A stretch of DNA of 64,000 nt from Gp1-AA122 sp036378535 (lineage in GTDB: Bacteria > Acidobacteriota > Terriglobia > Terriglobales > Acidobacteriaceae). The notes below the pieces were generated by a model. That model saw only the letters and a program-made list of their open reading frames with translations, did no database searches and was not told the origin of the DNA. The position numbers and the translations under genes were made by a program. Positions within the stretch are counted from its first letter, which is position 1, and every line of letters begins with the position of its first letter. This document shows, in pieces, positions 16,525-24,467 of the stretch. Where the stretch lies: the NCBI GenBank assembly GCA_036378535.1, contig DASUWH010000072.1:124001-188000 (forward strand), in the 5' to 3' direction.

Positions 16525-17361
16525 TTACTTCGTTCCCGAGGCGAACACGATGTCGGCGCCGAAATGAATGAAATCATCGCGCACGTATTTGCGAATGGCG
16601 TCATAAACCTCGGCGTCGATCGCCGGCCATTTGGAATCCGGCACGCTTTCGAGTAACTGCCGGAAGGGCGTTGAGACCGCCCGGAAATATTCCCAGACCT
16701 CCTCCGGGGTTCCCAACCAGGGCCAGGGAAGGTTTCGGAGAGAGGCTTCGGTTTTGCCAAATCCAGCACCCGCAAGAACCCGTGCCAGGCTGGCCGGGTC
16801 GGCGAAACGAAAGGGATGCGGCCCATCCGCGGGGACGGCTGGCCCGCCTACGTGCCGCAGTACGACTCCTATCGTGGATTGCCAGTACGGTTGTTCGAAC
16901 GGCCCCCATGCCGCAAAGCAAGCCCGCCCTCCGGGCCGCAGGACACGATGCAGTTCGCGTAGAGCCAAATCGACATCGGCGAAGAACATCACCCCGAACC
17001 GGCAGGTCGCCAGATCGAAGCTCTGATCGGGAAAGGGTAGCTCTTGCGCGTTCGCTTTGTGGAAGCTGATGTTGTTGATCTGCCGTTGCTCAGCTCGTTT
17101 GCGAGCAATATCCAGCAGGTCGGCGCTGAGATCGAGAGCGGCGACGTGTCCTTCGCAACCAACCTGCTCCGCAATGCTGATAGCCGGTTCTCCCGTCCCG
17201 CTGGCCAGATCCAGAACCCTGAATCCCGCTCGCGGCTGGGCGTACTCGACCAGCGCTTCGGTCACGGCACGGCCCATAGCCGCGGACTTCGCCTTCCACG
17301 TTTCCGCCGCGATCAGCCGGTAAGAAGAGCCCCAGTCGCCTTTGGTGGTTGCGGAGTTCAT
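16525..17361 (-). CDS. Class I SAM-dependent methyltransferase (UbiE/methyltransferase-11 type)
   Basis: The 278-residue protein has the SAM-binding motif I VLDLASGTGEPAISIAE near residue 49, the acidic residue of motif II in VAALDLSADLLDIARK, motif post-I NAQELPFPDQSFD, and RVLRPGGRACFAAWG (motif III). The C-terminal half carries aromatic-rich segments (WPWLGTPEEVWEYF), which suggests a hydrophobic substrate. The layout is like ubiquinone/menaquinone methyltransferases, but it is not a typical UbiE and no quinone genes are adjacent. Substrate unknown. Confidence 0.85.
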   Translation of the reverse strand: MNSATTKGDWGSSYRLIAAETWKAKSAAMGRAVTEALVEYAQPRAGFRVLDLASGTGEPAISIAEQVGCEGHVAALDLSADLLDIARKRAEQRQINNISFHKANAQELPFPDQSFDLATCRFGVMFFADVDLALRELHRVLRPGGRACFAAWGPFEQPYWQSTIGVVLRHVGGPAVPADGPHPFRFADPASLARVLAGAGFGKTEASLRNLPWPWLGTPEEVWEYFRAVSTPFRQLLESVPDSKWPAIDAEVYDAIRKYVRDDFIHFGADIVFASGTK

Positions 17362-17387
17362 GAAGCAGTTAGTTACCCGAGCAGTTT

Positions 17388-17416
17388 GTCATTCCGAGCG
17401 AAGCGAGGGATCCAGG
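17388..17416. repeat. Dispersed REP-like repeat, second copy
   Basis: GTCATTCCGAGCGAAGCGAG followed by GGATCCAGG matches the copy at 7024-7052 except for two or three bases. It lies between the methyltransferase start and the end of rsfS. Confidence 0.65.
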
Positions 17417-17433
17417 TGTGTACAGGCACGATG

Positions 17434-17847
17434 TCATGCTTTTTTCCGGCGCACGCGCGCACTGGCCCGCTTTTTAGCCACCGAGGACTCCAACTCCCCC
17501 GCCTCCATCTTTTTGGCCGACTTCCACAGCCGCTCCAGGTCGTAATACCTGCGCGCCTTCTCGGAAAAAACATGTACGACGAAATCAACATAATCGAGCA
17601 GCACCCACTCGGCCTGGGTATAGCCTTCCACATGGGTGGCTTGCAGACCCACCTTTTGCAGCCGCTCTTCCACTTCGTCGGAGATAGCCTGAATTTGCCG
17701 GGGATTGGTTCCGCTGCAAACTACGAAATAGTCGGTGAATGCGCCCGAATCTTTCTCCATCTCGAGCACGGTAATCTCGTCGGCCTTCTTTTCGCGGCAG
17801 GCCACGATCGCCTCCGCTACCTGTCGCTTCAAATCGTTTTTTTTCAT
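17434..17847 (-). CDS. rsfS: Ribosomal silencing factor RsfS
   Basis: The 137-residue protein has the complete RsfS (Iojap/DUF143) domain. Segments include ACREKKADEITVLEM, DYFVVCSGTNPRQIQAISDEV, and HVEGYTQAEWVLLDYVDFVVHVF followed by ARRYYDLERLW. It binds ribosomal protein uL14 and blocks subunit joining, lowering translation in starvation. A Lys/Arg/Ala-rich tail (RASARVRRKKA) extends beyond the domain. A methyltransferase gene and repeat DNA lie between it and rlmH. Confidence 0.95.
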   Translation of the reverse strand: MKKNDLKRQVAEAIVACREKKADEITVLEMEKDSGAFTDYFVVCSGTNPRQIQAISDEVEERLQKVGLQATHVEGYTQAEWVLLDYVDFVVHVFSEKARRYYDLERLWKSAKKMEAGELESSVAKKRASARVRRKKA

Positions 17848-17866
17848 CTTTATGGTTGTACTTTCA

Positions 17867-17887
17867 GGACGGCCGATGCGGCCGTCC
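17867..17887. repeat. Palindrome GGACGGCC-loop-GGCCGTCC
   Basis: A GC-only 8-bp stem lies just upstream of rsfS. A close relative (CGACGGCC ... GGCCGTCG) occurs at 19806-19826 next to the end of rsmI. There is no T-run, so it is listed as a small REP-like hairpin. Confidence 0.5.
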
Positions 17888-17901
17888 CTGCGTGAGCTTG
17901 T

Positions 17902-19095
17902 TTACGCAGTGACGGATTCGGCGCGGGTTATCTGCTTCGCATAAACCTCCTGCGCCGCCCGCAACCCGGCGCCATACTCAACCGGTCGTGCCGTGACACT
18001 GCCCAGAACGTGCTCCAGCGCCCCGATTACGCCAATGGTGTCCAGATAATCGTAGTACCCAATGTGGGCGATGCGGAACAGTTTGCCTTTCATCTCGCCC
18101 TGGCCGTTGGCCACTACGGCAGAAAAAGATTCGCGAAACTCTTTCACGATGGCGCCCGAATCCAATCCGGCTGGAGCCGAAATCGCGGTCAGAGCTGCTG
18201 CCGGACTGCTTGGCGAAAACAGCTGCAGGCCGAGCGCATGGGCCGCCGCTCGCGTCATCTCCGCGCACAGTTCGGCATTGTCTACCAGGGCGACTCGCCC
18301 TTCGGCCAGATCCCCATTGCCCATCTGCCGCACGTAATCCAAGGCCGCTCCCATCGCTGCAATGAGCGACGTTGCCGGCGTAAACGCTGACTCTCCTTTA
18401 GCCGCCGACTTCCTCTCTTTACGCAGATCAAAGTAGTAGCGTGGAGACCTGGTAGATTCCATCCTCTGCCAGGCGCGATCGCTTACCGCCAGATACGCCA
18501 GTCCCGGAGGAATCATCAGCGCCTTCTGCGATCCGCCAATGATCACGTCAATGCCCCACCCATCCACGTCCAGATGCGTCGTGCCCAACCCGGTTATGGC
18601 ATCGACAACGAGCAAGGTGTCATTGCCACCGGCGCGCACCAGGTTGGTGATTTGCTGAATATCATGTCTTGCCCCGGTGGAGCTTTCCGTAGCTTGAACG
18701 TAAACGCAGCGAACCTCAGGGGTGAGCTTCTGGCGAACTTGTTCGAGAGACAGAGTCTCGCCATAAGGGGCGCTCAGGACGTCGACGGTACAGCCGTAGG
18801 CTTTGGCCAGGTCGCGCCAGCGCTCGCCAAATTTTCCGGCGGTGAGTACCAGAACCTTGTCGCCGGGCGAGGTCAGATTGGAGACCGACGCCTCCATGGC
18901 TCCCGTTCCCGATGACGCCAGGATGACGACGTCATTCTTCGTCCCCACGAATTCTTTCAGGTCCGAGAGAGTGCGGGTGTACAGTGCGCGAAAATCGGCG
19001 GTGCGATGATGCAGGCTGAAAGCAGCCATGGCCGTCTGCGCGGCCGGCAACAATGGCGTGGGACCGGGCGTAAATAAACGATTTTTGCGAAGCAT
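17902..19095 (-). CDS. Class V aminotransferase (alanine-glyoxylate / serine-pyruvate aminotransferase family)
   Basis: The 397-residue PLP enzyme starts MLRKNRLFTPGPTPLLP, a typical beginning for the AGXT/SPT branch, behind a GAGGG. It has the cofactor-contacting SSGTGAMEASV near residue 62, the VVDAITGLGTTHLDVD strand with the PLP-pyridine Asp, and GGSQKALMIPPGLA with the Schiff-base lysine near residue 195. C-terminal substrate contacts are in RIAHIGYYDYLDTIG. Family members transfer amino groups between alanine, serine or phosphoserine-like donors and glyoxylate or pyruvate. In acidobacteria such proteins are often linked to serine biosynthesis, but serA is not in the window, so the exact substrate stays open. 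Confidence 0.88.
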   Translation of the reverse strand: MLRKNRLFTPGPTPLLPAAQTAMAAFSLHHRTADFRALYTRTLSDLKEFVGTKNDVVILASSGTGAMEASVSNLTSPGDKVLVLTAGKFGERWRDLAKAYGCTVDVLSAPYGETLSLEQVRQKLTPEVRCVYVQATESSTGARHDIQQITNLVRAGGNDTLLVVDAITGLGTTHLDVDGWGIDVIIGGSQKALMIPPGLAYLAVSDRAWQRMESTRSPRYYFDLRKERKSAAKGESAFTPATSLIAAMGAALDYVRQMGNGDLAEGRVALVDNAELCAEMTRAAAHALGLQLFSPSSPAAALTAISAPAGLDSGAIVKEFRESFSAVVANGQGEMKGKLFRIAHIGYYDYLDTIGVIGALEHVLGSVTARPVEYGAGLRAAQEVYAKQITRAESVTA

Positions 19096-19144
19096 ATTTG
19101 GCCCTCGTGAATGCGATATCTGAATAGTTTATGACAGAACCCAG

Positions 19145-19168
19145 CTTCCTCGCTTCGCTCGGAACGAC
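19145..19168. repeat. Dispersed REP-like repeat, inverted partial copy
   Basis: CTTCCTCGCTTCGCTCGGAA followed by CGAC is the reverse complement of the GTC-TTCCGAGCGAAGCGAGG repeat at 17388. It lies in the divergent promoter region between the aminotransferase and the YqeY-like gene. Confidence 0.55.
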
Positions 19169-19243
19169 AATTGTTGCGCAATGGCGATCGTTATGGGATT
19201 GTCTGCAACGTGAGCCGTCAGCCGGCAGTCTATAATTTCTTGC

Positions 19244-19702
19244 ATGTCCATACCCGAGCAGATTCAGAAAGACATAACCGCGGCTATGAAGGCCCGCGAC
19301 GAGGCGCGTTTATCGGCGCTGCGCATGGTGAAGACAGCGCTCAAGAATCGTGAAATCGAGAAAATGGCGCCCCTGGACGATAACGAGTCGCTCAAGGTGC
19401 TCAGCACCCTGATCAAGCAGCGCAAAGAGTCGGTCGAGCAGTTCCGCAAAGGCGGGCGCAACGAAATGGCCGACAAGGAAGAGGCCGAGATCACGCTTAT
19501 CGAGTCCTATATGCCCAAGGCCGCCAGCGAAGAGCAGGTCGTGGCCGGCGTTCGCGCCGTCATCGCCGAAATGGGAGCGCCCACGATGAAGGACATGGGC
19601 ACGGTCATGAAGAACGTCATGGCCCGCTTCCAGGGCGCCGGAATCCGGGTAGACGGCAAACAGGTCAGCGACGTAGTCAAGCGCGAGCTTACTGGGAAAT
19701 AA
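19244..19702 (+). CDS. GatB/YqeY domain-containing protein
   Basis: The 152-residue protein corresponds to a stand-alone YqeY domain. It has an N-terminal helical part (IQKDITAAMKARDEARLSALRMV), the LSTLIKQRKESVEQFRKGGR stretch, IESYMPKAASEEQV, and a C-terminal helical domain with MKDMGTVMKNVMARF and GKQVSDVVKREL like the tail of GatB. Stand-alone members are thought to interact with tRNA-dependent amidotransferase or tRNA, but the role is not settled. In many bacteria it sits near rpsU or dnaG, which are not here. Confidence 0.92.
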   Translation: MSIPEQIQKDITAAMKARDEARLSALRMVKTALKNREIEKMAPLDDNESLKVLSTLIKQRKESVEQFRKGGRNEMADKEEAEITLIESYMPKAASEEQVVAGVRAVIAEMGAPTMKDMGTVMKNVMARFQGAGIRVDGKQVSDVVKRELTGK

Positions 19703-19716
19703 ATGAAATAAATCAT

Positions 19717-19755
19717 GTAGGGGCAGGTGCCCACACCTGCCCAGCTGAGCGAAGC
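19717..19755. repeat. Partial copy of the 132-bp repeat unit
   Basis: GTAGGGGCAGGTGCCCACAC followed by CTGCCCAGC and the GAGCGAAG of the second palindrome matches the first part of the tandem units at 10922-11332, especially unit 2. It lies directly downstream of the YqeY-like gene. Confidence 0.75.
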
Positions 19756-19805
19756 GAGGCGCATGAGTTCACATCTTTTCGAATTGCGGTCGGGAAATTG
19801 CTACA

Positions 19806-19826
19806 CGACGGCCTAGGCGGCCGTCG
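19806..19826. repeat. Palindrome CGACGGCC-loop-GGCCGTCG
   Basis: This is a second copy of the hairpin seen at 17867-17887, located between the converging YqeY-like and rsmI genes. Confidence 0.5.
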
Positions 19827-19834
19827 CTCCGTGA

Positions 19835-20722
19835 TTATTTTTCTCTCTGCAGTTCCCGGTAGGCTTCGCTTTTCGAGACCCCTAATTCTTTGGCGACTTT
19901 CTTCAGCGCCGACTTCTGATCGACTTTCTCTTCGGACATGATCTGCTTAACGCGTGTGCGCACGCCCACTTGCGCGGCGGCGGTTTCTATCGAGTCTTCC
20001 GACTTGCCGACCAGCAGCGTGATTTCGCCCTTGATCTCGCCGCGCGCTTTCAGCTTTTCGAGTATCTCGCCCGACCGCCCGCGCATAAATTCCTCGTGGA
20101 TCTTGGTCACCTCGCGCGCGATCACAACCTGGCGGTTCAGTCCGAGCACCTGCACGAGGTCCTCCATGGTTTCGATGAGGCGGTGCGGGGCTTCGTAAAA
20201 AACCTGCGTACGCGAGGAAGCCAGGATGTTCTCGAATATTTCGCGGCGCTTGCCTCGCTTCGGCGGCAGGAACCCGCTGAAGCGGAACGAATCGGTCGGC
20301 AGTCCGCTTGCTACCAGCGCTGCCAGAAATGCGGAAGCGCCGGGAATCGGTACTACCGGTACGTGATGCCGGATCGCGAGCGTCACCAGGCGAAAGCCCG
20401 GGTCGGAGATGCCCGGCATGCCGGCATCGGAGACCAGCGCGATGCTTGCCCCTCCCTCCACATCGGTGATCAACTCGGCGGCTCGCGTCATCTCGTTGTG
20501 CTCGTGATAACTGACGGTGCGTTTTTCAATACCGTAATGGTTCAGCAATTTCTGCGTCTGGCGGGTGTCCTCGCAGGCGATCAGGTCCACCTCTTTCAGG
20601 ACTCTCAAGGCGCGCAAGGTGATGTCCTCGAGATTGCCAATCGGGGTAGCGACCAGGTACAGCTTCGGTCCGGGCGCGCTGGCATTGCCGTTGGAGGGCT
20701 GGTGAACTTCGCGGGACGTCAT
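19835..20722 (-). CDS. rsmI: 16S rRNA (cytidine(1402)-2'-O)-methyltransferase RsmI
   Basis: The 295-residue tetrapyrrole-methylase-fold enzyme starts its domain with KLYLVATPIGNLEDITLRAL. It continues through CEDTRQTQKLLNHYGI, SYHEHNE, the SAM-binding VSDAGMPGISDPG near residue 100, PVVPIPGASAFLAALVASGL, FSGFLPPKRGKR, and EAPHRLIETMEDL. It 2'-O-methylates C1402 in the decoding centre together with RsmH. The C-terminal tail (KQIMSEEKVDQKSALKKVAKELGVSKSEAYRELQ, read as segments) looks like a small helix-turn-helix, which is common in RsmI. It stands alone on the minus strand. Confidence 0.96.
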   Translation of the reverse strand: MTSREVHQPSNGNASAPGPKLYLVATPIGNLEDITLRALRVLKEVDLIACEDTRQTQKLLNHYGIEKRTVSYHEHNEMTRAAELITDVEGGASIALVSDAGMPGISDPGFRLVTLAIRHHVPVVPIPGASAFLAALVASGLPTDSFRFSGFLPPKRGKRREIFENILASSRTQVFYEAPHRLIETMEDLVQVLGLNRQVVIAREVTKIHEEFMRGRSGEILEKLKARGEIKGEITLLVGKSEDSIETAAAQVGVRTRVKQIMSEEKVDQKSALKKVAKELGVSKSEAYRELQREK

Positions 20723-20862
20723 GGCAAAAGTCTACCACCGCTCTTGGGCATGAAGATGGCCGTTCGGTCACGGCGAGAGTGCACATCGGCTCAAATTGAC
20801 GCCGTGGAACAGCTCACCCTAGAATCGAGCAGGACCTTCCGCACCTCGTTTCAGGGAGCATC

Positions 20863-21159
20863 ATGCCGCTTTACGAATACCAGTGTAAGAAGTGTCATCA
20901 TCGCTTCGAAAAAATCCAGAAGTTTTCCGATGCCCCGATGAAGAAATGTCCGGAGTGCGGAGGAGCGGTCGAGCAGTTGCTTTCGGCTCCAGCGGTGCAG
21001 TTCAAAGGTTCGGGCTGGTATGTCACCGACTATGCCAAGAAGGGAAGCGCGCCCTCCGCTTCTTCGGACGGCGGCTCGGATAAGCCGGAAAAATCCGAGA
21101 AAAAAGAAGAAGCCAAGCCCAAGGCCGAGCACAAGAAACCTGCAGACAAGAAAAAATAA
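20863..21159 (+). CDS. FmdB family zinc ribbon protein
   Basis: The 98-residue protein begins MPLYEYQCKKCHHRFE and has a four-cysteine zinc ribbon (Cys8, Cys11, Cys29, Cys32). A short strand with KGSGWYVTDYAKK follows, as in the FmdB/regulatory-protein family. The C-terminal third is a low-complexity Ser/Lys/Glu/Pro tail. The start has a good AGGGAG upstream. FmdB was first reported as a putative regulator of a formamidase operon; the role of most members is unknown. Confidence 0.88.
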   Translation: MPLYEYQCKKCHHRFEKIQKFSDAPMKKCPECGGAVEQLLSAPAVQFKGSGWYVTDYAKKGSAPSASSDGGSDKPEKSEKKEEAKPKAEHKKPADKKK

Positions 21160-21192
21160 TCCTCTTTCCGAAGGGCAACCGAACTCCTGAAT

Positions 21193-22129
21193 TCAATCGG
21201 ACACCTGCTCTCGCTCTGTTTTCTCCTTTCCTGAAACGCGAGATGAGCTGACTATCCATGACGCCGTCACGTACATCACGAAGCACTCCACAGCGAAGGG
21301 CAGAAATCCCAGGTAGCCCGCAACAGGCATTTCAAAGATTTTCGAACGCTGCATGATGGGAAAAATGTAGTGCCACTTGGCCGAGGCCCAATAATTCCAG
21401 AACTCCCAGAGCCATCCGCAGACCCAGCCCGAAATCATCAACGACCAGAACCTGCTGGTGCCGCCCGGCCGCCAAGTCACCCAGCAGAGACGGCAACCCC
21501 AGGCGTTTGTTGATTGGGTCCAGCAGGAACACGAATCCCACCCACACCAGGCCAAAAAGGTACGCTGCTACCGGCTTTGGCAGGACGAGCGGCACGATCA
21601 GGCAAGCAGCACCCACAAGCGCGATGCTCAACTCTGCCGCGCGCGAAAGGGCCCGCGGTCGCGCCGGCGCGAACCAGTCGAAAGCCTCGATCAGGTCGGC
21701 TGTCTCGAAAATGCCGGGCGTAATGGTGGCGAATGCCCAGGCGTATCCCGACCAAAGCACGATTGTTTCGGCGGGCAAGCCAACATACGTCCAGTTCGCC
21801 AGGCGGAGATTGTAGGCTTCAAAGATCAACCACAAGGGAACTGAGAGCATTGCGGTCCGGACGAGTTCGCCAGGAGCATCGTGCAGGCGCGAGCGTCCTC
21901 GGACGGCCAGTACGGCGCCATCCGCAACCAGAATGTAGGCGCTCCAGGCAAGCGGGGTGAAGTACATGGCTATGGGTTCGATGCCGCGAAGCATCAGGAT
22001 TTCCGCGGCCACAAGGACGATCAGCCCCGCCCAGCCGTATGCGGGAAAATTCTGGCGGCGTTTGCGCAGAAATTCGAAGAGCAGGATGGCGAGATTAACC
22101 GCGGTAATGCCCAAACCCAGGACGATCAT
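21193..22129 (-). CDS. Polytopic membrane protein with apparent frameshift
   Basis: Two overlapping frames describe one protein. From 22129 the first frame encodes about eight hydrophobic segments and is coherent up to DPINKRLGLPSLLGDLAAG. After that it reads a less plausible tail ending at 21332. The other frame continues from the same point with SRFWSLMISGWVCGWLWEFW, EMPVAGYLGFLPFAVECFVM and a charged end at 21193. Removing one base of the CCC run at 21464-21466 (GGG on the coding strand) joins both into a single protein of about 312 residues. This may be a real mutation or a sequencing error. The conserved-looking aromatic C-terminus suggests an enzyme-like membrane protein, but I do not recognise the family. 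Confidence 0.65.
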
Positions 22130-22466
22130 TATTAATACCTAAAATCATGAAGGCTAATTGAAACCTTAATCACAAAAGGGCCCAAAGTGTAAACGAAGGG
22201 AACGCAGCCCCTCGGTTTACCCTTGTGTCCTCTGTGGGGATTGCCGCTAACGCAAACCAGACGGCAAACGACGGACCTTGCAAGCGCCTCAGCCCCGCTG
22301 GTCAGAGCCATTTTGGAACTATACCCCTGCCGGAACCTGTCTTTATGCCCCTTTCATGGTGCTACTCGCAAAAAAACCAGCAAAAATGCAGGCAAAACGC
22401 TTCATTTCCACAGTAGCGTGATATAAGATGGCTCGACTCAGCAATCCAAAATCAGGAGGATGATTC
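22130..22466. other. Divergent promoter region upstream of the HU gene
   Basis: No gene is supported. A TATAAG near 22422 is a plausible -10 box for the HU gene, but its -35 region is poor. The tract around 22360-22400 is A-rich (CAAAAAAACCAGCAAAAATG), unusual for this GC-rich sequence and compatible with an upstream activating element. Confidence 0.4.
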
Positions 22467-22760
22467 ATGGCATCAGGAATGACCAAGACCCAACTCGTCC
22501 GTCATCTGGCCGAGAAGACCGAAATCAACAACAAGACCGCAGCCGCATTCTTAGAGCATCTGGCTGACACCGCGATCAAAGAGACCAAGAAGAATGGCAT
22601 TTTCGTAGTTCCGGGCCTGGGACGGCTGAAGAAGGTGCATCGCAAAGCCCGCGTGGGACGCAATCCGCAGACCGGCGAGCCGATCCAGATCAAGGCCAAG
22701 ACCACCGCGAAGTTTTATCTCGCGAAGGCCGCCAAGGACGCGATCGCTCCGAAGAAGTAG
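22467..22760 (+). CDS. hup: HU family DNA-binding protein
   Basis: The 97-residue protein has the HU/IHF fold. Residues 7-45 (TKTQLVRHLAEKTEINNKTA) form the helical dimerisation part, GIFVVPGLGRLKKVHRKARV the strand region, and GRNPQTGEPIQIKAKTTAKF the DNA-binding arm with the intercalating Pro. HU bends and packages DNA. An optimal AGGAGG lies eight bases upstream of the ATG. The C-terminal end is Lys/Ala-rich. It forms its own transcription unit, closed by a strong terminator at 22795. Confidence 0.95.
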   Translation: MASGMTKTQLVRHLAEKTEINNKTAAAFLEHLADTAIKETKKNGIFVVPGLGRLKKVHRKARVGRNPQTGEPIQIKAKTTAKFYLAKAAKDAIAPKK

Positions 22761-22770
22761 TGAAGTGTGG

Positions 22771-22790
22771 CGTGGGCACTCCTGCCCGCG
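22771..22790. repeat. Short palindrome related to 5286-5305
   Basis: CGTGGGCACTCCTGCCCGCG has a GGGCA/TGCCC stem and resembles the GCGGGCA...TGCCCGC palindrome at 5286. It lies between the HU stop codon and the terminator. Confidence 0.4.
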
Positions 22791-22794
22791 AGAA

Positions 22795-22830
22795 AAGGCC
22801 GGCAGCAGCAAGCCGGCCTTTTATTTTTTC
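22795..22830 (+). terminator. Rho-independent terminator of the HU gene
   Basis: A 9-bp stem AAGGCCGGC/GCCGGCCTT with an 8-base loop is followed by TTATTTTTT. Confidence 0.9.
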
Positions 22831-22916
22831 AATCCGTCGAACACACCTTGGGCCATCCCCTACAGGGCTCCTTAGTAATCTCGCCTTCAACCTCGCTTCA
22901 GTAGCATAGTTTCCCG

Positions 22917-23270
22917 ATGATGTTCTCCCCCACGCCGGCACCCGTTCGCCCCGTCCGCGTGCAACTTCCCGGCATGCCTCCGACCAGCATCCGCCTGGAG
23001 AACGGACAACGCTCATCGGCCAAACTGCAGACCGTTTCCGTCACCGGCGGCTTGCTGCGAGTGCTGAAACCGCTCAGCCCGGGCGCGATCGTGGAACTGT
23101 TCTTTCCCACACAAATCGGTCCTGTGCTGGGCATGGCTCAAATGCTGACTCCCTGCCCCTCCGCCCCGATCGGCCTGCAGCCGTTTCGTTTTGTGGCTCT
23201 CGATCGAAGCGACTTGCGGAAACTGCGCGCAGCCATTTCTTTGTGTCTGGATTGTGAACCGGGTTGCTAG
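22917..23270 (+). CDS. PilZ-like domain protein
   Basis: The 117-residue protein has a beta-rich pattern reminiscent of PilZ: QRSSAKLQTVSVTGGLLRVL followed by PGAIVELFFPTQIGPVLGMA and a C-terminal helix (SDLRKLRAAISLCL). The VSVTGG turn is in the place of the D/NxSxxG motif, but the RxxxR box is missing, so c-di-GMP binding is doubtful. Two adjacent ATG codons are possible starts. It is followed closely by the TrmJ-like gene on the same strand. Confidence 0.6.
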   Translation: MMFSPTPAPVRPVRVQLPGMPPTSIRLENGQRSSAKLQTVSVTGGLLRVLKPLSPGAIVELFFPTQIGPVLGMAQMLTPCPSAPIGLQPFRFVALDRSDLRKLRAAISLCLDCEPGC

Positions 23271-23343
23271 TCGAAGATCTGTCGCCTCGCTGTTCCTGAC
23301 TTCATTCGCGCCTGGCCCGCCATGGCTCCTGTTAAATTTACTT

Positions 23344-24069
23344 GTGCTCGCAGACGCTCAGCGCCGTCACCTAAGGGTTGTTCTGGTACGTACGCGTAAT
23401 CCTCTGAATATCGGCGCTGCGGCCCGCGCCATGAGCAACTTGGGGTTCGCCCACCTGCGCGTGGTTCTGCCTTATGAGTTGGCGTTCCGGGAAGCGCGCT
23501 CAGCAGCGGGCGCGGCGGAGTTACTCCGGGCCGCCGAAGAGTACGAAAATGTCGCCGATGCTGTTGCTGATTGCTCGCTCGTCATCGGTACCACCGCGAT
23601 CGGAAAACGTCAGTTGCAGCAGCAGGTGCGAACCTTGCCGGCTGGCGCGAAGGTGATCCGCAACCGTCTCGGTTCCGATCGCGTAGCCATTTTGTTCGGT
23701 TCCGAGAAGACTGGTCTTTCCAACCAGGAACTCAGCCATTGCCATTGGCTGCTCCACATTCCGACCAGCTCGGAACATCTTTCCATGAATTTGGCGCAGG
23801 CCGTGGCGATCACGCTTTACGAACTGTCGCGCGAAGCTCCTTCCAGGAGCACAGAAAATGGTTCGAAGCTGGCGAGTGCCGCCGAACTGGAGCGCCTTAC
23901 GCAGACCCTGGTAGAAGCTGCGTCGGAGAGCGGTTTTTTCACCGAACCAGCGGCGGCTTCGCGCGAACTGAAACTGCGACGCCTGATTCGCCGCCTCCGC
24001 CTGCAGGAGAACGATGCGGAAGTTCTGCTCGCCATGGTTCGGCAAATGCTGTGGAAGATGAAGAGGTAG
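23344..24069 (+). CDS. TrmJ-like SPOUT RNA methyltransferase (TrmH family)
   Basis: The protein has the three SPOUT motifs. Motif 1 is LVRTRNPLNIGAAARAMSNL, motif 2 is AILFGSEKTGLSNQEL, and motif 3 is SEHLSMNLAQAVAITLYEL. This pattern is typical of TrmJ, which 2'-O-methylates position 32 of tRNAs. The C-terminal region has a helical extension (KLRRLIRRLRLQENDAEVLL) also seen in TrmJ. The frame is open back to 23191, overlapping the PilZ-like gene, but that part is not domain-like. The GTG at 23344 places the start a few residues before motif 1; no clear ribosome binding site is visible. Confidence 0.85.
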   Translation: MLADAQRRHLRVVLVRTRNPLNIGAAARAMSNLGFAHLRVVLPYELAFREARSAAGAAELLRAAEEYENVADAVADCSLVIGTTAIGKRQLQQQVRTLPAGAKVIRNRLGSDRVAILFGSEKTGLSNQELSHCHWLLHIPTSSEHLSMNLAQAVAITLYELSREAPSRSTENGSKLASAAELERLTQTLVEAASESGFFTEPAAASRELKLRRLIRRLRLQENDAEVLLAMVRQMLWKMKR

Positions 24070-24467
24070 TTGCTCCAGAACACCCACCACGGAGATACAG
24101 AGGCACATAGAAACAGAACGGGTCTGAAAGGTGAGGCTCTGTGTCTCGGGGGTGAATTTCCTGCGATGGCTGCTTCCTTGTGATCCAGCGCACAGTTGCT
24201 TGTGTGCACTTACCCCAAGTGTTCGCGGTTGCCAGCGACTTTGCGGACAAAATGGCGGACTTCGGGCCTGAACCTGGTCCCGTATCACGGCACTGTTGTG
24301 TTTTGCCTCACAAATATCGGTGACGGGCATCATAGGCCGCGTCCCATCTCCTCGACGAATATGCCCGCAGCCCCAATGGCTGCCGATCGGTAACCTTGTG
24401 GCGCAATGAGCTGTTGTCGGCCAGCACAGCGGCTCGGGTCCCCTCATAACACTGGCAAGGACTCCTC
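24070..24467. other. Intergenic region upstream of the hydrogenase operon
   Basis: No gene is supported. An imperfect inverted repeat (GAGATACAGAGGC at 24092-24104 with GGCTCTGTGTCTC at 24135-24147) lies just after the TrmJ-like gene. The remainder should contain the hyb promoter and any oxygen- or hydrogen-responsive sites, but I could not recognise a convincing FNR or sigma-54 site. Confidence 0.4.

Noticed and set aside
19970..20941. 323-residue plus-strand frame opposite rsmI
   Set aside because: It is a shadow of rsmI that also overlaps the fmdB-like start; no protein family features.
22223..22426. Short plus-strand frames upstream of the HU gene
   Set aside because: They overlap the probable promoter region and have no recognisable features.
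24070..24467. Sigma-54 or FNR site in front of the hydrogenase operon
   Set aside because: TGGC- and TTGTG-like pieces occur, but none has the spacing or symmetry needed.
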